NCBI GenBank assembly: GCA_018223435.1
Contig: JAGTTO010000001.1
Coordinates: 186,001-250,000, forward strand
Direction of reading: 5' to 3'
From: Lachnospiraceae bacterium Marseille-Q4251
Lineage (GTDB): Bacteria > Bacillota > Clostridia > Lachnospirales > Lachnospiraceae
Length of the DNA stretch: 64,000 nt
Numbering within the stretch: the stretch's first letter is position 1; each line of letters opens with the position of its first letter. Below are positions 1 through 8,294 of the stretch, piece after piece. A program made the translations under genes and the position numbers. The notes beneath the pieces were generated by a model, which saw only the letters and a list, made by a program, of their open reading frames with translations, had not been told where the DNA came from and did not search any database.

Positions 1-514
1 CCACCAGCGGAAGCTCTTTTACGATCTCCATAGCAATGGTTCCCTGACCGGTGGCAACCGTCAGATCGTTGAAGGGATGGATGAAGGTCAGGCCTTCTTT
101 TGCCTCCAGCTCCTTTGCGTACTCGCAGGCATCATCGTAAACGTCGCCTTTTAAGACAACCTCAGCGCCGTAGCTCTTCGTGCGGTTCACTTTGATGAGC
201 GGGGTGGTGGTGGGCATTACGATAACGGCGCGCACGCCGAATTTCTTTGCCGCATAAGCCACGCCCTGGGCATGGTTTCCTGCAGATGCGGTTACCAGAC
301 CCTTATTTCTCTCCTCTTCGGTAAGGGTACTGATCTTATAATAGGCACCACGGATCTTGTAAGCGCCGGTCACCTGCATATTTTCGGGCTTCAGATAAAC
401 CTTGTTTCCGGTCTGCTCTGAGAAATAATCGCTGTATACCAGCTTCGTCTCTGCGGCAGCCTGTCTTACGATGTTATATGCCTCTTCAAATTTTTCGATG
501 GTCAACTGCTCCAT
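1..514 (-). CDS. ilvA: threonine ammonia-lyase (partial, N-terminal 171 residues)
   Basis: PLP-dependent threonine dehydratase, which deaminates threonine to 2-oxobutyrate; the gene runs off the left edge of the window. Translation of the complement from the ATG at 514 gives an uninterrupted frame that begins MEQLTIEKFEEAYNIV. The PLP-lysine motif TGAYKIRGA has its lysine at residue 53, and the phosphate-binding stretch TASAGNHAQGVAYA follows, both typical of the fold-type II serine/threonine dehydratases. A GGAGAAC ribosome site lies just upstream. It follows ftsY by 24 bases on the same strand, so cotranscription is likely. Whether a C-terminal ACT regulatory domain is present (biosynthetic versus catabolic form) cannot be seen. 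A related serine/threonine dehydratase is the alternative. Confidence 0.88.
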   Translation of the reverse strand, partial: MEQLTIEKFEEAYNIVRQAAAETKLVYSDYFSEQTGNKVYLKPENMQVTGAYKIRGAYYKISTLTEEERNKGLVTASAGNHAQGVAYAAKKFGVRAVIVMPTTTPLIKVNRTKSYGAEVVLKGDVYDDACEYAKELEAKEGLTFIHPFNDLTVATGQGTIAMEIVKELPLV

Positions 515-538
515 AATGTTCTCCTTCTTTCTTTTGTT

Positions 539-1474
539 TTATTTGTCCTGACTCACGTTAAAAAGCGCATTTACGAACTGGTTTGCGTCGAACTTCTGAA
601 GATCGTCGATGCTCTCTCCCACTCCGATGTATTTCACCGGAATGCCCAGCTCCGAATGGATGGCCACGGCGATACCGCCTTTGGCTGTTCCGTCCAGCTT
701 CGTGAGGATGATGCCGGTGATATCGGCTACCTCTTTGAACTCTTTGGCCTGTGCCAGTGCATTCTGGCCGGTGGTGCCGTCCAGGACTACCAGGGTCTCG
801 CGGTAAGCTTCCGGATATTCTTTTTCAATGATCCGGTTGAGCTTTCCAAGCTCCGCCATAAGGTTTTTCTTGTTGTGGAGTCTTCCTGCGGTGTCCACCA
901 GAAGAACGTCCGCATGTCTTGCCTTGGCCGCCTGGATGGCGTCGTAGACAACGGCTCCCGGGTCGGAACCCTCCTGACCGCTGATGATCTCCACACCGGC
1001 CCGGTTTGCCCAGCTCACCAGCTGCTCCCCTGCCGCCGCGCGGAAGGTGTCGGCCGCAGCCAGAACCACTTTTTTGCCCTGGTCCTTGAGCTTGCCCGCC
1101 AGCTTGCCGATACTTGTAGTCTTGCCCACACCGTTGACGCCGATGACCAGTACCACCGACGTGCGGTTTTCAAACTCATAGGCGGTCTCGCCCACGTTCA
1201 TCTCTTCCTTGATGCTCTCGATCAGGAGCTCCTTGCACTCAGCCGGATCTTTGATGTGCTGCTCCTTCACTTTTCGTTTCAGGTCTTCGATGATGGAGGT
1301 CGTGGCATTGATCCCCAGATCTCCCATGATAAGGATCTCCTCAATCTCATCATAAAAATCATCATCGATGCTGGAAAATCCGCTGAAAATCGAATCAATT
1401 CCAGACACGATGTTGTTTCTGGTCTTGGTCAGTCCCTCAACCAGCCGTTTAAAAAAGCCTTTCTTTTCTTCCAT
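539..1474 (-). CDS. ftsY: signal recognition particle receptor FtsY
   Basis: SRP-receptor GTPase that docks the SRP-ribosome complex at the membrane for cotranslational insertion. The 311-residue product has a short N-terminal part (about residues 1-30) in place of the long acidic A domain of E. coli FtsY. The helical N domain and the GTPase G domain follow, with the P-loop GVNGVGKTTSIGKL, the DTAGRLHNKKNLM motif, TKLDGTAKGG and the closing GESIDDLQKFD region. The start ATG follows a GGAG-type site that lies just after the smc stop, 16 bases away. The rnc-smc-ftsY order is a widespread Firmicute arrangement. No lesion is seen. Confidence 0.97.
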   Translation of the reverse strand: MEEKKGFFKRLVEGLTKTRNNIVSGIDSIFSGFSSIDDDFYDEIEEILIMGDLGINATTSIIEDLKRKVKEQHIKDPAECKELLIESIKEEMNVGETAYEFENRTSVVLVIGVNGVGKTTSIGKLAGKLKDQGKKVVLAAADTFRAAAGEQLVSWANRAGVEIISGQEGSDPGAVVYDAIQAAKARHADVLLVDTAGRLHNKKNLMAELGKLNRIIEKEYPEAYRETLVVLDGTTGQNALAQAKEFKEVADITGIILTKLDGTAKGGIAVAIHSELGIPVKYIGVGESIDDLQKFDANQFVNALFNVSQDK

Positions 1475-1490
1475 ATTTCACTCCATTTGC

Positions 1491-4400
1491 TTACTCATCC
1501 AGATCGTCCTCGATGAGATTTACAGAGACAAGGGCGGAAACGCCTTTTTCCTGCATCGTGATACCGTACAGGCGGTCGGCTGCCGCCATCGTGCCTCTTC
1601 TATGTGTTATAATAATAAACTGTGTATTTTTTGTCAACTTGTGAAGATAATTTGCATATCTGGCCACATTGGATTCGTCCAGAGCCGCCTCGATCTCGTC
1701 TAAGAGACAGAAGGGCGAGGGTTTCAGGTTCTGGATCGCAAAAAGCAGGGCAATGGCCGTGAGAGCCTTCTCTCCGCCGGAGAGCAGAATCATGTTCTGC
1801 AGCTTCTTGCCTGGCGGCTGGGCGATGATGCGGACGCCTGCCTCAAGGATATCCTCCCCTTCCACAAGCTCCAGCTTGCCGTGGCCGCCGCCGAAGAGCT
1901 GGCGGAAAGCCTTGTCAAACTCCGTCTGGATCTTGACAAAGTTTTCTTCAAACTGCCGGCGCATGCCTGCGTCCAGGTCGTCGATGACACCAAGGAGAGC
2001 TTTTTCGCTCTCTACCAGATCGTCGTGCTGGCCTTTTAAGAAACTGTGACGCTCGGAAATCTCCTTAAACTCCTCAATGGCATTGACGTTGACGCTTCCC
2101 AGGGAGCGGATCTCATTTTTCAGATCCAGCACCGCTTTCTTGAGCTGGTTCATCTCCTGGTATTCTTCGCATTTCATCTCTCTGGCGCTGCCCGGGGTCA
2201 GCTCGTACTGCTCCCAGATATCGTTGATCCGGGCATCCCGGCTCTCCACGAGTTTTTCCTGTCTGGCGCTCAGGCGGAAATTCTCCTTATCCAGGAGGCT
2301 TTTCTGCTCCGTCAGAGCTTCCCTCTCGGTGAAAAAGCCCTTCTGCGTCACCATGCAGGCGTTTTTCTCCTCAGTGAGCACCCGGATCTTCTCCTCGGCT
2401 TCCTTCTGGACGTCCGCTCCGGAATCGATGGTCTCCTGGATTTTTTTCAGATTCTCTTCTTTTTCAAGAGTCTCTTTTTCGCCGTCCTCCATCTTTTTCT
2501 GAACGGAAACCTTTTCCTCATTGAGGGTGCGGACCTCCCGTTCGATACGACTGGTATTCTGCTTTAAGAAGTCTTCCTTCTGAAGGAAACCGGCCAGCTT
2601 TAAATGTACATTCTCAAACCGTTGTTTCTGCTCTGTCAGATTGGCCTGTTCTTCTTTCAGGGCTTTCTGATTTTTCTCAATCCGGTCGTTGAGCTCCTGC
2701 TCCTGCTTGACGGAGGCATCCAGCTCTTCCTGAATCCGGTGCTTTTCCTCTTTGATCTCCGCCATCTGGGTCTCGATCTCCACAGCTTCATCCTTCAGGT
2801 GATGATAGCCGGAAGCCGTCTCGTCCCGGCGGGATTCCATCTGGCTGATCTCCATTTTTGCCGTATTCTGGACGAGATATTCTTTCTGAAGCTTTTCCGC
2901 CAGAGCAGCGATCTTATCTCGCAATGCATTTCTCTTGCTCCGGTTCTCGTCGATAGCCTGGTTGAGGGCATCCAGATCCTTTTTCAGAAGCTTTACGCTC
3001 TCCTCCAGCTCCTCGATCTCACGCCGACGGCCCAAAAGATTGCTCGAATTTTTGAACGCACCACCAGTCATAGAGCCGCCGGGGCTTAAAAGCTCTCCCT
3101 CCAGGGTGACAATTCGAAGAGAATAGCGGTATTTTCTTGCCAGGGCTACCGCGTGGTCGATCGTGTCTGCCACCACCACCCGGCCTAAAAGATACCGCAC
3201 CAAGCCTTCGTATTGCTGATCCGCCTGAACAAGAGTACTCGCAAGACCGATGACTCCCGGTTCCTTTAAGGCCCCGTTGTCGGTGAAACCGCCCCGGAGG
3301 CCCACGCTGGTCAGCGGCAGGAAGGTCGCCCGGCCAAATTTATTTTTTTTCAGGAAATCGATCATCCGCTTCGCCGTGTCCTCATCCGAAGTGACGATGT
3401 TCTGGATGCTGCCTCCAAGGGCAGTCTCGATGGCTATCTCATAGGCTTTTTCCACCTTGATGAGATCTGCCACCACGCCCAGAAGGCCGGGTTCCCGGGA
3501 TTTCTGCTCCATACAACGGCGGATGCTGTTTCCGTAGCCGTCGTAGCGCTCCGTGATGTTTTTCAGGGATTCCAGCCGGGAAGCTTCCCGATGAAAAGCG
3601 GTCTGGCCCTGCTCCGCCTGCTGGTTCTGCCTCACCAGCTCCCGGCGGATCTTCTCCACGGCTTCCTCATAGGTACGGCTCTCCTCCGTCAGATCCTCGA
3701 TCTTCTCGGAAACTGTCTCGTATTTTTCCTGCAGTTCTTTCAGAGAGTCTTCCTGTTCGTTTTCCTCGCTTCGAAGTCTTAAGAGCCGCTGGCTTACCTC
3801 CGCCCGGCGGATCTGGTTCTGCTCCATCATCGTATCGTAACGCTGGATCTTTCCTTTGGTGGAAGCCCTCTGATTCAGAATCCGGATGATCTCGCTCTTA
3901 TCGCCCTCGATCTCCCGGTTTAAATGGGAAATGGAAGCCTCAATGGCATCATTTTCCACGGAGGTGTCTTCCTCTTCCTCCTGGGCCTGCTTTCGCTCCT
4001 CCTTCAGGCCATTTAATTCCAGGCGGCTGGCCTCCAGCTCTTTTTTTCGCTCCGTCAGATCCTTCTCGATGGTCTCCAGACGTTCCAGCTGATTCTTTCT
4101 GGAAGTCTCCACGGAACGGATCTGCTCTCTTAAGACGTCCATCTGACCGGCCAGCTGCTGGCGTTTTAGCTGGTTCTCATTGTTTCTCGCCCGCTCGCTG
4201 TCGATCTGGCCGTCGAGACCGCTGATCTTCTCCTCCAGCCTGTCATACTCGACGCGGATGCTCTCGTATTTCTGACTGTTTTCCTTTAAATCCCGCTCGG
4301 AAATGGCCAGCTTTTCTTCCAAAGCTGCCAGCTCTGTCCGGCTCTCTTCCATTTCCAGGAGGAACATATTGACATCCAGGACTTTCAGCTCGTCTCTTTT

Positions 4401-5051
4401 TTTCAGATAGATCTTTGCTGTCTCCGCCTGTTTTTCCAGAGGAGTCAGCTGTCTCGTGAGCTCCGAGAGGATATCGTTGACGCGGACCAGATTCTGGCGC
4501 TCGTCTTCCAGCTTTTTCTGGGCGGCGGCTTTCCGGCGCTTAAACTTGACGATGCCCACAGCCTCGTCGAAGAGTTCCCGCCGTTCTTCCGGTTTACCAC
4601 TCAGGATCTTGTCAATCTGGCCCTGACCGATGATGGAATAGCCCTCCTTACCGATACCGGTGTCGTAGAAAAGCTCGTTGATATCTTTCAGGCGACAGGC
4701 AGAACCGTTGATCCGGTACTCGCTCTCGCCGGAACGATAGACCCTTCTCGTCACCGTCACCTCGTCAAATTCGATAGGAAGCTTGTGGTCTGAGTTGTCC
4801 ATCGTGATCGAGACGGAAGCAAAGCCCATGGGCTTTCGGTTCTCTGTTCCGGAAAAAATGACATCCTGCATGCTGGCTCCCCGAAGGGACTTGGCGCTCT
4901 GTTCACCCAAAACCCAGCGCACCGCGTCTCCGACGTTGCTCTTTCCGCTGCCGTTGGGTCCTACGATGCCGGTGATTCCGTTGTGGAACTCGAACAGGAT
5001 CTTATTCGCAAAGGATTTAAAGCCCTGTACTTCAATGCTTTTCAGATACAT
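1491..5051 (-). CDS. smc: chromosome segregation protein SMC
   Basis: Structural maintenance of chromosomes ATPase that works with ScpA and ScpB to compact and individualise the origin region. The product is 1186 residues, the normal bacterial length. Visible parts in order are the N-terminal Walker A GPNGSGKSN, a long coiled coil, a hinge at roughly residues 500-680 that begins near GLLGVVADLIKVEKAYE, a second coiled coil, the ABC signature LLSGGEKALTAIALLFAI, and Walker B FCLLDEIEAALDESN. The ribosome site (CAGGAG) is made of the last codons of rnc, whose stop lies 4 bases upstream, so the two genes are probably translationally coupled. Confidence 0.98.
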   Translation of the reverse strand: MYLKSIEVQGFKSFANKILFEFHNGITGIVGPNGSGKSNVGDAVRWVLGEQSAKSLRGASMQDVIFSGTENRKPMGFASVSITMDNSDHKLPIEFDEVTVTRRVYRSGESEYRINGSACRLKDINELFYDTGIGKEGYSIIGQGQIDKILSGKPEERRELFDEAVGIVKFKRRKAAAQKKLEDERQNLVRVNDILSELTRQLTPLEKQAETAKIYLKKRDELKVLDVNMFLLEMEESRTELAALEEKLAISERDLKENSQKYESIRVEYDRLEEKISGLDGQIDSERARNNENQLKRQQLAGQMDVLREQIRSVETSRKNQLERLETIEKDLTERKKELEASRLELNGLKEERKQAQEEEEDTSVENDAIEASISHLNREIEGDKSEIIRILNQRASTKGKIQRYDTMMEQNQIRRAEVSQRLLRLRSEENEQEDSLKELQEKYETVSEKIEDLTEESRTYEEAVEKIRRELVRQNQQAEQGQTAFHREASRLESLKNITERYDGYGNSIRRCMEQKSREPGLLGVVADLIKVEKAYEIAIETALGGSIQNIVTSDEDTAKRMIDFLKKNKFGRATFLPLTSVGLRGGFTDNGALKEPGVIGLASTLVQADQQYEGLVRYLLGRVVVADTIDHAVALARKYRYSLRIVTLEGELLSPGGSMTGGAFKNSSNLLGRRREIEELEESVKLLKKDLDALNQAIDENRSKRNALRDKIAALAEKLQKEYLVQNTAKMEISQMESRRDETASGYHHLKDEAVEIETQMAEIKEEKHRIQEELDASVKQEQELNDRIEKNQKALKEEQANLTEQKQRFENVHLKLAGFLQKEDFLKQNTSRIEREVRTLNEEKVSVQKKMEDGEKETLEKEENLKKIQETIDSGADVQKEAEEKIRVLTEEKNACMVTQKGFFTEREALTEQKSLLDKENFRLSARQEKLVESRDARINDIWEQYELTPGSAREMKCEEYQEMNQLKKAVLDLKNEIRSLGSVNVNAIEEFKEISERHSFLKGQHDDLVESEKALLGVIDDLDAGMRRQFEENFVKIQTEFDKAFRQLFGGGHGKLELVEGEDILEAGVRIIAQPPGKKLQNMILLSGGEKALTAIALLFAIQNLKPSPFCLLDEIEAALDESNVARYANYLHKLTKNTQFIIITHRRGTMAAADRLYGITMQEKGVSALVSVNLIEDDLDE

Positions 5052-5055
5052 GCAG

Positions 5056-5754
5056 TTACTCCTGTTTTTCTTTCCAGTTGATCAGGCAGCGGTAAGCGGC
5101 ATCCTGCTCGGCTGCCTTTTTCGTACGGCCTTTTCCGCTGCTCTTTTTCTCTCCTGCCACATAGAGATCCACCAGAAAGGTCTTGTCGTGGTCCGGACCT
5201 TCTTCGCCGGTGAGAACATAAGATATTTCGCCGTCATGCCAGTTTTTCTGTACCTGTTCCTGTAAAATAGTCTTGCTATCATAAAAGAGCTTTTTATGCT
5301 CAATGTCCGTCATGATAAAACGATGTACAAACTCTTTTGCACTAGCAAAACCACCGTCCAGATAGATTGCACCGATCAGAGCCTCCATGGCGTCCGATAC
5401 GATGGAATCTCTTTTTCTTCCGCCGGTGTGTTCCTCGCCTTTGCCCAGCAGCAGGAAATCTCCGAGATCCAGTTCCCTCGCACAGAGAGCCAGCGTCGGT
5501 TCACAGACGATGCTCGCGCGAAGCTTGGTCAGATCTCCCTCAGGGAGGGCCGGATAATGGCGGAACAGAAATTCGCTGCTCACAACCTCAAGGACCGCAT
5601 CTCCTAAAAATTCCAGTCTTTCATTGTCATGATACCCTTTTGCCTTATGCTCGTTGGCGTAAGAGCTGTGGGTCATGGCCTGTTTTAAAAGATGGGGATT
5701 CTGAAAATGATACCCACTCTTTTTTTCCAGTAGCTCAAACTGATGATTTTCCAT
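5056..5754 (-). CDS. rnc: ribonuclease III
   Basis: Double-strand-specific endoribonuclease that processes rRNA precursors and structured RNAs. The 232-residue product has the RNase III signature NERLEFLGDAVLEVV near residue 45 and a second acidic cluster in the SDAMEALIGAIYLDGG region. The C-terminal double-stranded RNA binding domain ends in GRTKKAAEQDAAYRCL. Length and domain order match the family. An AAAGGAG site precedes the ATG. The gene lies downstream of an acpP terminator and directly upstream of smc, so it may start its own transcript in the 5755-5830 interval, where no convincing promoter was seen. Confidence 0.97.
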   Translation of the reverse strand: MENHQFELLEKKSGYHFQNPHLLKQAMTHSSYANEHKAKGYHDNERLEFLGDAVLEVVSSEFLFRHYPALPEGDLTKLRASIVCEPTLALCARELDLGDFLLLGKGEEHTGGRKRDSIVSDAMEALIGAIYLDGGFASAKEFVHRFIMTDIEHKKLFYDSKTILQEQVQKNWHDGEISYVLTGEEGPDHDKTFLVDLYVAGEKKSSGKGRTKKAAEQDAAYRCLINWKEKQE

Positions 5755-5829
5755 TAGTTTTCTCCTTTTTCATCTGTCTTTAAAACTAATTTTTTTGTAA
5801 TTGGAAATCCCATCGAAATTTCCGGTTAC

Positions 5830-5860
5830 AAAATAAAGGGGGATGTTTGAAACATCCCCT
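5830..5860 (-). terminator. intrinsic terminator of acpP
   Basis: On the minus strand a 10-base inverted repeat, GGGGATGTTT and AAACATCCCC, sits 19 bases after the acpP stop. It is followed by a T-rich stretch reading CTTTATTTTG. It separates acpP from rnc. Confidence 0.8.
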
Positions 5861-5878
5861 CTTCACGGTAATCCGAAT

Positions 5879-6109
5879 TTAGTTTACGGCGTTTTTGATC
5901 TGCTCTACAGCGTCACCTACGGTAACGATCTTCTCGGCTTCCTCAGATGGGATCTCGATATCAAACTCTTCCTCGATTCCCATAATAATCTGGAATACAT
6001 CCAGAGAGTCTGCACCCAGATCGTCCACAAAAGTGGTGTCCATGGTGATCTCATCTGCATCCACATTTAAAACTTCCGCGATAATATTCTTCAACTTTTC
6101 GAATTCCAT
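5879..6109 (-). CDS. acpP: acyl carrier protein
   Basis: Carries growing fatty acyl chains on a phosphopantetheine arm. The phosphopantetheine attachment motif [11 protein letters not shown] is intact, with Ser in the DSL triplet, and the protein is acidic and helical as expected. The ATG at 6109 gives 76 residues, the usual ACP length, with a GAGAGG site 10 bases upstream. An in-frame TTG at 6118 would add three residues and overlap the plsX stop, and is less likely. It lies immediately downstream of plsX, which produces the acyl-phosphate from acyl-ACP, so the two are cotranscribed and functionally linked. Confidence 0.96.
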   Translation of the reverse strand: MEFEKLKNIIAEVLNVDADEITMDTTFVDDLGADSLDVFQIIMGIEEEFDIEIPSEEAEKIVTVGDAVEQIKNAVN

Positions 6110-6114
6110 AACAT

Positions 6115-7140
6115 TCAATCCTCTCTTATTTCTTCTTTTACCGATATGTGCTCTTTGATCTTTTCATTGATGTTCTGTTGTTTGAACTGCACACACTGAA
6201 TAATGGAATTGGTGATCTCCACAGCTTTGGAACTTCCGTGAGTTTTCACCACAAGCCCCTTCAGTCCAAGAAGAGGCGCGCCGCCGTACTGGCTGGCATC
6301 GAAAGACTTCAGGGTTGCCTTCAGAGCAGGTTTCACGAGAAGTGCCCCGATTTTGCTCCGAAGATTCTGCATCATACCGGCCTTTACTTTACTGATCAGA
6401 GTAGCTCCTACACCCTCATAAAGTTTCAGGATCACATTGCCGACAAAGGCTTCGCAGACAACCACATCACAGACGCCGGCCGGAATATCTCTGGCCTCCA
6501 CGCTGCCGATGAAATTGATGTCCTTACATTCCTTCAGAAGAGGGAAGGTCTCTTTCACGAGTGCGTTTCCTTTTTCTTCTTCCGCACCGATGTTGACGAT
6601 TCCTACTCTCGGGTTCTTCACCCCGACCACATTTTCCATATAAATGGAACCCATCTTCGCAAACTGTACCAGATGGGAGGGTCTGGCATCTACGTTGGCT
6701 CCGCAGTCAATCAGCAGTGCTACCCCATCCTTCGTGGGGATCAGCGGTGCAAGGGGCGGACGCTCCACGCCTTTGATCCTGCCTACAATCACCTGTCCTC
6801 CTACCAGAACAGCTCCGGTACTTCCAGCGGATACGAAAGCGTCTGCCTCGCCTTTTTTCACAAGATTCATTCCGACCACAATTGAAGAATCTTTCTTTTT
6901 GCGAATGGCATTCACCGGCGGTTCCGCCATCTCGATGACCTCGGTGGTGTTTACCACTTCAATCCGGTCCTTCGGATAGGTGTACTTAGATAACTCTCCC
7001 TCGACCAGCTCCTGCCGGCCCGTCAGGATCACTTTGATGTCCTTCCTGGTGTTCACCGCATCTACAGCGCCTTTCACCGTTTCCTGCGGCGCGTTGTCTC
7101 CGCCCATGGCATCCACAACGACTTTCACAAGTTCCTGCAT
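6115..7140 (-). CDS. plsX: phosphate acyltransferase PlsX
   Basis: Converts acyl-ACP to acyl-phosphate, the donor used by PlsY in phosphatidic acid synthesis; a peripheral membrane enzyme. The 341-residue product starts with the typical [12 protein letters not shown] and contains [32 protein letters not shown] and [10 protein letters not shown] near the C-terminus. An AAGGAGG site precedes the ATG. Its promoter is seen at 7166-7194. The partner plsY is also in this window (15921-16532) but in another transcription unit. In relatives rpmF and yceD usually sit directly upstream; here they are about 11 kb away. Confidence 0.97.
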   Translation of the reverse strand: MQELVKVVVDAMGGDNAPQETVKGAVDAVNTRKDIKVILTGRQELVEGELSKYTYPKDRIEVVNTTEVIEMAEPPVNAIRKKKDSSIVVGMNLVKKGEADAFVSAGSTGAVLVGGQVIVGRIKGVERPPLAPLIPTKDGVALLIDCGANVDARPSHLVQFAKMGSIYMENVVGVKNPRVGIVNIGAEEEKGNALVKETFPLLKECKDINFIGSVEARDIPAGVCDVVVCEAFVGNVILKLYEGVGATLISKVKAGMMQNLRSKIGALLVKPALKATLKSFDASQYGGAPLLGLKGLVVKTHGSSKAVEITNSIIQCVQFKQQNINEKIKEHISVKEEIRED

Positions 7141-7165
7141 GATTCATCCTCCTTGTACTATGACT

Positions 7166-7194
7166 AATATACTAAACATCATTCTAAAAATCAA
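7166..7194 (-). promoter_or_regulatory. sigma-A promoter of plsX-acpP
   Basis: On the minus strand, TTGATT (7194-7189) and TATATT (7171-7166) are separated by exactly 17 bases, about 25 bases upstream of the plsX ATG. One deviation in each hexamer region keeps this close to consensus. Confidence 0.75.
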
Positions 7195-7241
7195 CAGTAA
7201 ATTTTCAGAAGTTCCTTTCGCCTTCTTGATGGATTTTCTCA

Positions 7242-7270
7242 TAGCCAGAATGGGCGCTCTGTGCTATAAT
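7242..7270 (+). promoter_or_regulatory. promoter of the small gene at 7303
   Basis: TAGCCA (-35 like, 4 of 6) and TATAAT (7265-7270) are 17 bases apart. The -10 is extended by TG at 7262-7263. It points away from plsX and lies about 33 bases before the ATG at 7303. Confidence 0.7.
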
Positions 7271-7302
7271 AAGCGCGCAAATTGATAAGAAGGAGTTTGT
7301 CT

Positions 7303-7545
7303 ATGTTTAATAATGTATCCCAGCTTCTTGAGCTGAGGGCTTTAAGGAATCGTTTTGAGAAAAATCATCCGAAGTTTTTTCCGTTTATGAAGGCGGCTAA
7401 GACCCGGGCGCTGGAGGAAGGGAGTCTGATTGAGATCTCCGTCACCCCGCCGGATGGGGAAATGATTTCCACCAATCTGAAGGTGCAGGCGTCAGATCTG
7501 GAATTGCTTCAGAAGCTGACGGAGGTTCTCAGCCAGAACCAATAA
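7303..7545 (+). CDS. small protein of unknown function (80 aa)
   Basis: I do not recognise a named family. The 80-residue protein is basic and helical at its N-terminus (LLELRALRNRFEKNHPKFF) and has a possible beta strand in the middle (LIEISVTPPDGEM). It ends with a leucine-rich helix (SDLELLQKLTEVLSQ). It has no signal peptide, membrane segment or cysteines. The ATG at 7303 is preceded by an AAGGAG site; an upstream in-frame start at 7282 would place that site inside the gene. A strong extended -10 promoter upstream, a hairpin downstream and ordinary codon use support real expression. It is a lone plus-strand gene between two minus-strand operons. Confidence 0.8.
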   Translation: MFNNVSQLLELRALRNRFEKNHPKFFPFMKAAKTRALEEGSLIEISVTPPDGEMISTNLKVQASDLELLQKLTEVLSQNQ

Positions 7546-7573
7546 GGGGCTTCTCGCTTTTGGAAAGCGGAAG

Positions 7574-7626
7574 AAAAAAACTACAAGGGGAAACCAGGAC
7601 TGCGCAACTCTGATGGTTTCCCCTTG
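7574..7626. terminator. bidirectional terminator between convergent genes
   Basis: A perfect 13-base inverted repeat (CAAGGGGAAACCA at 7584-7596, TGGTTTCCCCTTG at 7614-7626) lies between two convergent genes. On the minus strand it is followed, after three bases, by seven T (complement of 7574-7580), so it ends the long peptidase operon. On the plus strand the T tract is weaker (GTTTTAG). Confidence 0.85.
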
Positions 7627-7653
7627 CAGGTTTTAGATAGGCTTTGAAAAAGC

Positions 7654-8286
7654 CTATACTTCTCTTATCATACAATATTGCTTAAGATCAAAATGTTTAT
7701 TCAGCACCCCATACAATTTGAACCCCAAATGCTGATAAAACTCCACATTTTTCGGATTATGCGTCTCGAGCGACACCATCATATGGTGCTCGTCCGCATA
7801 CCGGATCACCTCATTCATAAGACAGGCCGCCAGCCCATGATGCTGCATGCTCGGCCTTACGGCCAGGTAAATCACATGCAGCCTGTTATCCTGATGCAGC
7901 TGGTCCGTCCAGTTGGAATTAAGGTAATCCCTTCCCAGAACAAAGTTCCAGAAGGTCTTCATACTGGCATCTTCCTTCAGAAGATACCCCTCGGTTCGGA
8001 GTACCGCCTCAATCTCCGTAAAATAGTATTTGAACAGGTTGTAGGACTCTGCCTCATCGGAGACCACCAGAAGGCTGTTCAGATCCTTCGTGTCTGCATA
8101 GATCTCACAGGTTTCGTAAAATTCTGACAGGTCACATTTAAAGAGCTCCGGCATGAGCCTTTTTCGGATTTCCTCGTTGGGTATCAGCTTCTGGTAAAGC
8201 GGATCCTCCCGAAAGCATTCTGTCAGGAGCTTCTCAAGCTCCGGCAGGTCCTCACGCTGCACCCGGTATAATCGATCTGTTTCCAT
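7654..8286 (-). CDS. GNAT family N-acetyltransferase
   Basis: Probable acetyl-CoA dependent N-acetyltransferase of unknown substrate. The 210-residue product has the GNAT core in its C-terminal half. The acetyl-CoA pyrophosphate-binding region reads VRPSMQHHGLAACLMNEV, a variant of the QxxGxA pattern, followed by SLETHNPKNVEFYQHLGF, the usual beta5-alpha4 end of the fold. The N-terminal half (about residues 1-110) is helical and more divergent. An AGGAGG site sits just before the ATG, within 8 bases of the upstream peptidase gene. It is the last gene of the operon. Its link to the peptidases, for instance modification of released amino acids, is only a guess. Confidence 0.85.
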   Translation of the reverse strand: METDRLYRVQREDLPELEKLLTECFREDPLYQKLIPNEEIRKRLMPELFKCDLSEFYETCEIYADTKDLNSLLVVSDEAESYNLFKYYFTEIEAVLRTEGYLLKEDASMKTFWNFVLGRDYLNSNWTDQLHQDNRLHVIYLAVRPSMQHHGLAACLMNEVIRYADEHHMMVSLETHNPKNVEFYQHLGFKLYGVLNKHFDLKQYCMIREV

Positions 8287-8294
8287 GAATCCTC

